This document shows, in pieces, positions 1-5,311 of a DNA stretch of 5,311 nt. The stretch is from Lachnospiraceae bacterium (GTDB taxonomy: Bacteria > Bacillota > Clostridia > Lachnospirales > Lachnospiraceae), in NCBI GenBank assembly GCA_003488445.1, contig DNLO01000218.1, forward strand, positions 6,063 through 11,373, written 5' to 3'. A model generated the notes under the pieces. That model made no database searches. It was given only the letters and a program-made list of their open reading frames with translations, and was not told the DNA's origin. Each line of letters opens with the position of its first letter. The first letter of the stretch is position 1. The translations under genes and the position numbers were made by a program.

Positions 1-1
1 G

Positions 2-226
2 ACCTGGATCACCTTTGCCTTTGATTCCCTGTATACGTGGACCATCCCCATACCGCTTTTGATGATCCTCGTACGCTTCACCGATATGAGTCTTCTGCCG
101 CTGTTTGCCTGTGTACAGTGCACCTCACTCATCAAGTGCATCATAGGCTTCCTGATGGTTCACAGCGGCTTCTGGATCAACGACCTGACGAAATATACCA
201 AAAGAAAAAGGGAGAAAACGACATGA
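2..226 (+). CDS. MATE-family multidrug/Na+ efflux transporter, C-terminal 74 residues (partial)
   Basis: This is the 3' end of a gene that begins before the window; frame 2 is open from the edge to TGA 224-226. MATE proteins are 12-helix antiporters that export cationic drugs or metabolites using Na+ or H+ gradients. Two hydrophobic segments are visible, at about fragment residues 11-27 and 31-55, matching the last two helices of the family. The fragment contains the phrases TFAFDSLYTWTIPIPLL, LPLFACVQCTSLIKCIIGF and SGFWINDL, which follow the usual end of clostridial MATE proteins (FDS.f.W...P, then a Q..d.iKc.iGf..v..g.W pattern). A short basic tail (KYTKRKREK) follows, as expected for a cytoplasmic end. 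The stop codon overlaps the start of the glycosidase gene (ATGA), so the two are probably co-transcribed and translationally coupled. Substrate cannot be told from this fragment. The family call is by remembered resemblance. Confidence 0.8.
   Translation, partial: TWITFAFDSLYTWTIPIPLLMILVRFTDMSLLPLFACVQCTSLIKCIIGFLMVHSGFWINDLTKYTKRKREKTT
209..214 (+). promoter_or_regulatory. Ribosome binding site of the GH43 gene
   Basis: AGGGAG lies 8 bases before the ATG at 223, inside the last codons of the MATE gene. It decides the glycosidase start: the frame is open back to an earlier ATG at 37, but that part overlaps the MATE reading frame, has no comparable Shine-Dalgarno sequence, and translates to a sequence unlike the enzyme family. 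Confidence 0.75.
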
Positions 227-1695
227 ATCCATACTTACCATCCTGGGAATACATCCCCGACGGAGAGCCGCACGAATACGGCGGCCGTGTCTATGTCTAC
301 GGCTCACACGACAGGTTCCGCGGCAATGCCTACTGTCAGAACGACTATATCTGCTACTCCGCCCCTTCGGAGGACCTCACGGACTGGCGCTACGAGGGAG
401 TGATCTTCGAGAAGACACAGGACCCTGAGAATAAGGACGGCTCAATGTGCCTCTTTGCCCCGGATGTGACGCAGGGGCCTGACGGCAGATATTATCTCTA
501 CTACGTGCTGGACAAGCTTCCCGTAGTATCTGTAGCTGTATGCGACACTCCTGCAGGAAAATACGAGTTCTACGGATATGTCCATTATTCAGACGGGGTG
601 AGGCTCGGCGAGGGCAGCTCGGACGAGGCCCAGTTCGACCCTGCGGTGATCACCGAGGGAGATGTGACCTATATGTATACGGGGTTTTGCATGCCGGATA
701 ACGCCTCAAGGCACGGCTGCATGGTTTCCGCCCTCGCCCGGGATATGCTGACGGTACTGGACGGCCCTCAGTTCATAGTCCCTTCGAAGCAGAATTCCAG
801 GGGCACCGTATTCGAAGGGCACGAATACTTCGAGGCACCTTCCATCAGGAAATATGACGGTCTGTATTACTTCGTCTACTCCTCGGTCAATATGCACGAG
901 CTCTGCTACGCCACCAGCACCTCCCCTACGGATCACTTCATGTACAGGGGCGCCATAGTGAGCAACAATGATACAGGCATAGATTCCTATAAGAGTGCCG
1001 CCCGCCCCATGAACTACGGCGCGAACAACCACGGCGGCATCATCAGGACCGCCTTCGGCGAGTACATCTTCTACCACAGGCACACCAACGGGACAAACTT
1101 CAGCAGACAGGGCTGCATAGAGCGGATAGAGATCGGATCCGACGGATACATAGAGCAGGTTGAGATGACCTCGGAGGGTGCATCGTCCGGGCATCTGGCC
1201 GGTGCCGGTGTATATCCATCCTATATTGCCTGCAATCTCTACTGCAGCAGGGAGAACGGCTTCACCGGTGATCCGGGCACCTTCCTCGGTCCCGATTATC
1301 CGCGTATCACTCAGGATATCGAGGACACGGACGCAGCTCTGATGCTCGATCGCCCTGCAGATGACGACAGAAATACGGCCTACATCACCAACATGGTGAG
1401 CGGCTCCGTGGCAGGCTACAAGTACTTTGACATGAAGCAGACAAGGAGCATCCGCGTATGGGTGAGGGGCTATGTGGACGGTGAGCTTACGGTATGGCAG
1501 GCCATGGCCGGCGACAGATATGACGAAAGATCCGGCCGCATAGGACACAGGGTCGGCTCCGTCCATGTCGGTTCAGAGAATATCTGGACAGAATACGAGA
1601 TCCCGGTGGATATGGACACCGGAGTATGTGCGCTCTATTTCGGATATACCGGGAGCAATGCGCTGCAGTTTTTGAAGTTCGAGCTTTGCAGCTAA
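223..1695 (+). CDS. Glycoside hydrolase family 43 enzyme with C-terminal CBM6-like domain (beta-xylosidase / alpha-L-arabinofuranosidase type)
   Basis: Predicted 490-residue inverting glycosidase, probably removing xylose or arabinose from plant cell-wall oligosaccharides. The five-bladed beta-propeller spans about residues 1-315. It opens with NPYLPSWEYIPDGEP and GRVYVYGSHD, typical of GH43. The three expected acidic residues can be placed: D13 (PDGEP, general base), D81 (FAPDVTQGPDG, pKa modulator) and E204 (YFEAPSIRKYDG, general acid). NNHGG at 268-272 holds a His in the position of the family's active-site metal-binding histidine. Residues about 370-488 (ending LYFGYTGSNALQFLKFEL) resemble a CBM6-like beta-sandwich. 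There is no signal peptide or membrane segment, and 12 cysteines are scattered along the chain, so the enzyme is probably cytoplasmic and acts on imported oligosaccharides. The start at 223 is chosen for its Shine-Dalgarno sequence and its ATGA overlap with the MATE stop. Family is fairly sure; exact substrate and subfamily are not resolved. Confidence 0.88.
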   Translation: MNPYLPSWEYIPDGEPHEYGGRVYVYGSHDRFRGNAYCQNDYICYSAPSEDLTDWRYEGVIFEKTQDPENKDGSMCLFAPDVTQGPDGRYYLYYVLDKLPVVSVAVCDTPAGKYEFYGYVHYSDGVRLGEGSSDEAQFDPAVITEGDVTYMYTGFCMPDNASRHGCMVSALARDMLTVLDGPQFIVPSKQNSRGTVFEGHEYFEAPSIRKYDGLYYFVYSSVNMHELCYATSTSPTDHFMYRGAIVSNNDTGIDSYKSAARPMNYGANNHGGIIRTAFGEYIFYHRHTNGTNFSRQGCIERIEIGSDGYIEQVEMTSEGASSGHLAGAGVYPSYIACNLYCSRENGFTGDPGTFLGPDYPRITQDIEDTDAALMLDRPADDDRNTAYITNMVSGSVAGYKYFDMKQTRSIRVWVRGYVDGELTVWQAMAGDRYDERSGRIGHRVGSVHVGSENIWTEYEIPVDMDTGVCALYFGYTGSNALQFLKFELCS

Positions 1696-1704
1696 GCTAA
1701 GCTC
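1681..1704. repeat. Small inverted repeat across the convergent gene junction
   Basis: GAGCTT (1681-1686) and AAGCTC (1699-1704) form a perfect 6-bp stem with a 12-base loop. The loop and right arm carry the overlapping repeat GCTAAGCTAAGCT. The structure spans the GH43 stop (1693-1695) and nearly reaches the nadE stop (1703-1705). It has no T-run on either side, so it is not a standard intrinsic terminator. It might slow or end transcription in both directions, but chance is a fair explanation for such a short stem. Confidence 0.3.
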
Positions 1705-3628
1705 AGGACAGCCCTTCTATCTCCGCAAGCCACAGTGCTGCCGACGCATCGGAGGGCATCCTGAGATCTCCCCTGGGTGACACCGCCACCGTACCTACCT
1801 TCGGTCCGTCGGGCAGGCAGGATCTCTTGAACTGCTGTGAGAAGAATCTCCGGTAGAAGGTCTTCATCCATTTGAGTATGGTCTCTCTGTCATACTCATC
1901 CTTATGAGCTATGAGCGCCAGTCTGAATATCTTGCGTGGCGAGAAGCCGAAGCGCAGCAGATAATACAGGAAGAAGTCATGCAGCTCGTAGGGACCCACG
2001 ATATCTTCTGTCTTCTGGCTTATCTTCCCGTCCTTGGGCGGGAGGAGCTCCGGCGACACCGGTGTATCCAGTACGTCACGCAGAGTATCCGAGAGCACCT
2101 TGTCGTTCCCCGCTTCAGCCTCAGAGGCATAGTGATCCACCAGATGTCTCACCAGAGTTTTTGGCACTCCTGCATTGACTCCGTACATGGACATATGGTC
2201 TCCGTTGTATGTGGCCCAGCCCAGAGCCAGCTCTGACATATCCCCTGTGCCTATGACGAGGCCGCCCTTCTTGTTGGCTATATCCATGAGGATCTGGGTC
2301 CTCTCCCTTGCCTGGGCATTCTCATAGGTCACGTCATGCTCATTGATATCCGCACCGATATCTTCCATGTGCTGAGTTACTGATTTCTTTATGTCAACCT
2401 CAAGCAGTGTGCATCCCAGAGACTTCGCGAGCTTCACCGCATTGTCGTAGGTCCTGTCGGTAGTGCCGAATCCCGGCATTGTCACCGCATATATCCCCGC
2501 TCTGTTGAGCCCCAGCCTGTCGAAGGCTCTCACTGTCACCAGCAGAGCAAGAGTGGAATCCAATCCGCCGGAAAGCCCTATTGTTGCGTTATGTAAACCC
2601 GCGTGTTCAAGACGCTTTGCCAGGCCTATGGACTGGATGTTCGTGATATCTTCACACCTTTGGTGCCTCTCCCTGTCATCTGCGGGAACAAAGGGCAAAG
2701 GAGCGATGTATCGCTTTATGTCAACCTCGCTCTCATGGATCAGGAAGGGTATCCTTACATAGTCATCATATACGTTCTCTGTAAAGGTATTCCTTCTCCT
2801 GCGCTCGGCAGTGAGCCTCTCTATATCGATATCCGCTGTGATCACGCCCTCCGTAAAGAGCTGCGATTCAGCCAGTATCACTCCGTTCTCGGCTATGATG
2901 TCATGTCCTCCGAAGACCAGATCCTGGCTGGACTCTCCTGCTCCCGCAGAGGCATAGATATATGCCGACACTCTGGAGCCCGAGGCTGCCCCTATCAGCT
3001 GCCTGCGGTATGAAGCCTTGCCTACCAGCTCGTCTGAAGCAGAGAGATTGACTATCACGTCTGCTCCGGCCATGGCATGCACTATGGAGGGAGGGGCACT
3101 CACCCAGGCGTCCTCGCAAATCTCACAGGCCACTCTAAGGTCAGGAAGACTCTCTCCGTTCTCGAATATGATGTGAGTCCCGAAGGGGATCTCCGTCCCG
3201 TAGAAGTCCGTCGTGAGCACCTCGGCATTGCCGGGTGCGAAATATCTCACCTCGTAGAACTCCGAGTAGTTCGGGATATAGGTCTTGGGTACCATTCCGA
3301 GGCACAGTCCTCTGTGCAGAGCGGCTGCCACACTGTAGAGCTTGTCCCTGAAGACGTAGGGAAGTCCCACGAACACCAGCACATCCAGATCCGCGGTGTA
3401 TTCCGCCAGGGCTTTCAGCTCCGCCTTGCATGCATCAGTCAGTGTGTGATGCAGGAGCAGATCCCCGCAGGTATATCCCGACAGGACCAGCTCCGGGAAT
3501 ACTATTATCTTCGCCCCCTGAGCCGTCGCGGCATCGATGCCCTGCATTATCTTCTCGGCATTGTAATGTACGTCCGCCACCTTTATCTTCGGTGTTACCG
3601 CAGCTGCTTTTACGAATCCGTCTCTCAT
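1703..3628 (-). CDS. nadE: Glutamine-dependent NAD+ synthetase
   Basis: Cytoplasmic enzyme for the last step of NAD+ synthesis: deamido-NAD+ + ATP + glutamine gives NAD+ + AMP + PPi + glutamate. The 641-residue length fits the two-domain form. Residues about 5-290 are a nitrilase-type glutaminase domain whose triad is visible: E46 (FPELVLSGYTCGDLL), K115 (GMVPKTYIPNYSEFYE) and C171 (ACEICEDAW). Residues about 320-625 are the synthetase domain, with the ATP-pyrophosphatase P-loop SGGLDS at 353-358, TGDMSELALGWATYNGDHMS at 461-480 and the following YGVNAGVPKTLVR. The start MRDGFVKAAAVTP fits the family's usual N-terminus and has an AGAAAGG Shine-Dalgarno sequence. The gene begins 7 bases after the phosphatase stop, so the two form an operon, and it ends 7 bases from the convergent GH43 stop. 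All key residues are present and nothing suggests decay. Confidence 0.97.
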   Translation of the reverse strand: MRDGFVKAAAVTPKIKVADVHYNAEKIMQGIDAATAQGAKIIVFPELVLSGYTCGDLLLHHTLTDACKAELKALAEYTADLDVLVFVGLPYVFRDKLYSVAAALHRGLCLGMVPKTYIPNYSEFYEVRYFAPGNAEVLTTDFYGTEIPFGTHIIFENGESLPDLRVACEICEDAWVSAPPSIVHAMAGADVIVNLSASDELVGKASYRRQLIGAASGSRVSAYIYASAGAGESSQDLVFGGHDIIAENGVILAESQLFTEGVITADIDIERLTAERRRRNTFTENVYDDYVRIPFLIHESEVDIKRYIAPLPFVPADDRERHQRCEDITNIQSIGLAKRLEHAGLHNATIGLSGGLDSTLALLVTVRAFDRLGLNRAGIYAVTMPGFGTTDRTYDNAVKLAKSLGCTLLEVDIKKSVTQHMEDIGADINEHDVTYENAQARERTQILMDIANKKGGLVIGTGDMSELALGWATYNGDHMSMYGVNAGVPKTLVRHLVDHYASEAEAGNDKVLSDTLRDVLDTPVSPELLPPKDGKISQKTEDIVGPYELHDFFLYYLLRFGFSPRKIFRLALIAHKDEYDRETILKWMKTFYRRFFSQQFKRSCLPDGPKVGTVAVSPRGDLRMPSDASAALWLAEIEGLS

Positions 3629-3635
3629 TTGCCTG

Positions 3636-5183
3636 TTACCTTTCTGTCTCTTTACCGAAGTATCTTATACACAGCATGGTGATATCATCAAACTGGGCTG
3701 CCCCCTTCGTGAAGGCTTTTATTTCAGCTCCCACTGTCTCATCAAGCTCTCCCGGTGTTCTTGAGGAATCTATGTTCAGTGCATCAAGCATTCCCTTTAT
3801 ATCAAAGAATCTGTTCTCTTCATCCAGAGCTTCGGTGACACCGTCTGTATAAACATAGACCGTATCGCCTTTCTCCAGCTCTATCACACCTCCGCCGAAG
3901 ACCATATCCTCCATGGCGGCCAGTGGCGGAGAATGCCTCTCTTTCAGTATCTCGAAGCTCCCCCCTCGTCTGCATATGGCCGGGTACTCATGACCGGCAT
4001 TGGCATACACCAGCCTGCCGTCAGAGAGTGTCAGTATGCCGAGCCACACAGTCACGAACAGTCCTATGTCGTTTCCTTCGCACATGAGGTTATTCACGTC
4101 GTGAAGTATTGCCCCCGGATCATTGTCGGGTGAGAACAGTGCTCTGTTTCGTACCAGTGTCCTGGCCATCATCATGAAGAGTCCCGCAGGGAGTCCCTTG
4201 CCCGACACATCCGCTATGATCAGTGCCAGATGGTCATCGTCTGTCATGAAGAAATCATAGAAATCTCCACCGATATCCTTAGCGGGAGTCATGGATGCGT
4301 GCAGATCGAACTCTGTCCGCTCCGGCAGGTAGGGGAAGGTATTGGGCAGGATATGCTTCTGTATTGCTGCCGCCACCTTCAGGTCCCTGTCGGCAGCTGC
4401 TTTCTCTCTTCCCTGGGAGACGTTCAGCAGGCAGTACATCAGCAGCAGCACCACCATTATCACTCCGTAGCTGATGGAGAGGCCGTATACCGCCGCAGTC
4501 AGCACGCTCAGTGCTATCGGTGCCAGAGCATACATGAAGAGAGTGACGGTCTGGTAGGTCTCCAGCTGCCTGCGCTCCAGGAAGATCGCTATGAGTGCCG
4601 CCAGCATGGTGAAGAAGCCATATATCGTGGAGATCATGTAGTATGCGCTCCTCTGATACACTCCCTGTGCGTCCACCGTGAAATAGAAGCCCGCAAATGC
4701 GTTGACTGCGATCACTGCGAGGTTGATCAGCAGTCCAATCTGGATGACCCTTCCCAGGATCTTTATGATCTTCTTGTCCAGCTTGAGGTAGGTCATGGTA
4801 TAGAGCCAGAAGAAGCAGGCTGCTATCGGACCGCACATGTAGTAGAGGGTATTGTCCAGGATGTTCAGTATGCGAAGCTTCGGTATCAGGTTGACCATCC
4901 ATGCGCAGGCATCTGTGAAGAGTCCGAAATAGACCACGTTCAGCAGATACAGGAAAAATCTGAGGTTCGATCCTGTCTTCTGCACATCTATGATGCAGCA
5001 CACGAAGAGGACATATCCCATTATCATCCCGAATATGTCCACGCTTATATTTATTAGATACACCGGCTTCAGATTTCCTATGCCACGTAAAGCAAGAAAG
5101 ATCACACTCAGCACTATCAGTGCCACATAGATCCCCGATGTCCAGATTATCAGTTTTCTTCGTCTATCGTTTATATATTTCAT
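3636..5183 (-). CDS. Integral-membrane SpoIIE/RsbU-type PP2C serine/threonine phosphatase
   Basis: Predicted 515-residue membrane-anchored phosphatase. Such proteins usually use Mn2+ or Mg2+ to dephosphorylate a STAS-domain anti-anti-sigma protein and so free a sigma factor. A basic N-terminus (MKYINDRRRK) leads into about eight hydrophobic segments, near residues 11-32, 42-65, 76-99, 113-132, 147-168, 180-202, 212-234 and 237-255. A short helical linker with DLKVAAAIQKHILP (267-280), a hallmark of this phosphatase group, precedes the catalytic domain (about 288-509). Metal-binding motifs are intact: GGDFYD (D307, D310), DVSGKGLPAG (D325), YTDGVTEA (D447) and FDDIT (D499, D500). NAGHEYPA is also present. 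No PAS, GAF or HAMP domain lies between membrane and catalytic parts, so the signal is presumably sensed by the membrane region. It is too short to be sporulation SpoIIE itself (about 820 residues). Start at 5183 is preferred over an in-frame GTG at 5240, which would add an unlikely 19-residue tail overlapping the repeat. No strong Shine-Dalgarno sequence precedes the ATG. Target unknown. Confidence 0.9.
   Translation of the reverse strand: MKYINDRRRKLIIWTSGIYVALIVLSVIFLALRGIGNLKPVYLINISVDIFGMIMGYVLFVCCIIDVQKTGSNLRFFLYLLNVVYFGLFTDACAWMVNLIPKLRILNILDNTLYYMCGPIAACFFWLYTMTYLKLDKKIIKILGRVIQIGLLINLAVIAVNAFAGFYFTVDAQGVYQRSAYYMISTIYGFFTMLAALIAIFLERRQLETYQTVTLFMYALAPIALSVLTAAVYGLSISYGVIMVVLLLMYCLLNVSQGREKAAADRDLKVAAAIQKHILPNTFPYLPERTEFDLHASMTPAKDIGGDFYDFFMTDDDHLALIIADVSGKGLPAGLFMMMARTLVRNRALFSPDNDPGAILHDVNNLMCEGNDIGLFVTVWLGILTLSDGRLVYANAGHEYPAICRRGGSFEILKERHSPPLAAMEDMVFGGGVIELEKGDTVYVYTDGVTEALDEENRFFDIKGMLDALNIDSSRTPGELDETVGAEIKAFTKGAAQFDDITMLCIRYFGKETER
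3639..3645 (-). promoter_or_regulatory. nadE: Ribosome binding site of nadE
   Basis: Read on the - strand, AGAAAGG sits within the last two sense codons (GAA AGG) of the phosphatase gene and the base before them, and ends 10 bases before the nadE ATG at 3628. Terminating ribosomes would lie directly over this site, so nadE translation is probably helped by translation of the phosphatase gene. Confidence 0.65.
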
Positions 5184-5196
5184 CTTGTCTTTACTT

Positions 5197-5225
5197 ATTC
5201 TACACCTTTCAGCCGGAAATCGTAA
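5197..5225 (-). promoter_or_regulatory. Possible sigma-A-type promoter for the phosphatase-nadE operon
   Basis: On the - strand, TAGAAT (5197-5202, five of six matches to TATAAT) is preceded at 17 bases by TTACGA (5220-5225, three of six matches to TTGACA). It is the best-spaced pair I found before the phosphatase gene. Transcription would start near 5190, leaving a leader of only about 7 bases, which would agree with the missing Shine-Dalgarno sequence but is unusual. A weak call; the promoter could lie outside the window. Confidence 0.25.
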
Positions 5226-5234
5226 GCCACCGGA

Positions 5235-5258
5235 AGTCACCGAGTCACCGAGTCAACG
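5235..5258. repeat. Three tandem 8-base repeats
   Basis: AGTCACCG occurs at 5235-5242 and 5243-5250, followed directly by AGTCAACG at 5251-5258. The third unit, which differs at one base, also supplies most of the left arm of the palindrome beside it. Any of the three could therefore pair with the right arm with at most one or two mismatches. This suggests slippage or array growth at the foot of the hairpin. Confidence 0.75.
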
Positions 5259-5311
5259 GGGACGGTTCTCGTTGACTCATTTTGAAATTCGCTGACATTC
5301 TGCGGCAGACG
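5237..5311 (-). CDS. Possible C-terminal tail of an unidentified gene ending in the palindrome (partial)
   Basis: One - strand frame is open from the window edge to TGA at 5237-5239, giving 24 residues that end NESTRTVPVDSVTR. The last 14 are encoded by the palindrome and tandem repeats. If real, a gene on the same strand ends 53 bases before the phosphatase start. A second - strand frame is also open to the edge over nearly the same stretch, so openness alone proves little, and neither frame can be assigned to a family. The repeat may simply have been inserted at or just after a gene end and been read through. Confidence 0.25.
   Translation of the reverse strand, partial: RLPQNVSEFQNESTRTVPVDSVTR
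5250..5278. repeat. REP-like palindromic element (possible Y1/RAYT transposase-associated repeat)
   Basis: GAGTCAACG (5250-5258) and CGTTGACTC (5270-5278) are perfect 9-base inverted arms around an 11-base centre, GGGACGGTTCT. On the + strand G-T, G-C, G-T and A-T pairs can extend the stem inward to a 3-base loop. The - strand core ACCGTCCCCGTTGACTC is one I recall recurring in many clostridial genomes, often near REP-associated tyrosine (Y1) transposase genes. That is memory, not a search. No transposase is visible here; 33 bases remain to the window edge. A plain hairpin or regulatory palindrome cannot be excluded. Confidence 0.55.

Noticed and set aside
37..222. N-terminal extension of the GH43 frame by 62 codons to the ATG at 37
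   Set aside because: This stretch overlaps the MATE reading frame, gives a His/Arg-rich sequence unlike the family, and lacks a good ribosome binding site, whereas ATG 223 has AGGGAG at 8 bases and begins with a typical GH43 N-terminus.
706..1566. 286-codon open frame on the - strand inside the GH43 gene
   Set aside because: It is fully antisense to a strongly supported gene, its translation matches no family I recognise, and stop-poor antisense frames are expected at this base composition.
3077..3682. 201-codon open frame on the + strand over the start of nadE
   Set aside because: It is antisense to the conserved glutaminase domain and crosses the nadE-phosphatase junction without any recognisable motif or ribosome binding site.
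4230..5057. 275-codon open frame on the + strand inside the phosphatase gene
   Set aside because: It is antisense to the membrane and linker region; its His-, Gln- and Cys-rich translation is the complement of hydrophobic codons and shows no domain.
5184..5240. GTG start at 5240 for the phosphatase
   Set aside because: It would begin inside the tandem repeats and add 19 residues unlike a membrane protein N-terminus; the ATG at 5183 leads directly into a basic stretch and the first membrane segment.
5235..5258. Tandem repeats considered as a CRISPR remnant
   Set aside because: The units are only 8 bases and directly adjacent with no spacers, and no cas gene is present.
5250..5289. Palindrome read as an intrinsic terminator for a + strand gene
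   Set aside because: The stem is followed only by ATTTTG rather than a T-run, and no + strand gene ends just before it; the arms and tandem units fit a mobile repeat better.

Overview
The window looks like a piece of a clostridial (Bacillota) chromosome, probably from a Lachnospiraceae-like gut or rumen anaerobe. This rests on the gene families and their style: a Firmicutes-type MATE transporter C-terminus, a two-domain glutamine-dependent NAD synthetase of about 640 residues, a membrane-anchored SpoIIE-type phosphatase, and an intracellular family 43 glycosidase. Base composition is moderately GC-rich, with frequent ATA, AGA and AGG codons. The assignment is by protein resemblance only; no rRNA or other marker is present.

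Layout. On the + strand, positions 2-226 hold the last 74 codons of a MATE-family transporter. Its TGA overlaps the ATG (223) of a 490-residue GH43 glycosidase that ends at 1695. Seven bases later two - strand genes begin to be read in the opposite sense. nadE (3628 to 1703) lies downstream of an integral-membrane SpoIIE/PP2C-type serine/threonine phosphatase (5183 to 3636), with 7 bases between them and the nadE ribosome binding site inside the last phosphatase codons. The two gene pairs are convergent with almost no intergenic space. The right end (5184-5311) is the only non-coding stretch. It carries three tandem 8-base repeats running into a perfect 9-bp-arm palindrome, which looks like a REP-type element of the kind associated with Y1/RAYT transposases. 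One - strand frame stays open through the palindrome to the window edge and may be the tail of another gene.

Function. The + strand pair combines membrane export with breakdown of xylan- or arabinan-derived oligosaccharides in the cytoplasm. The - strand pair combines a signalling phosphatase, expected to act on a phosphorylated STAS-domain anti-anti-sigma factor, with the last step of NAD+ synthesis. All catalytic motifs I could check in nadE, the phosphatase and the glycosidase are intact. I see no convincing new multi-gene system here. The most interesting items are the palindromic repeat at the right end and the two tight gene pairings.
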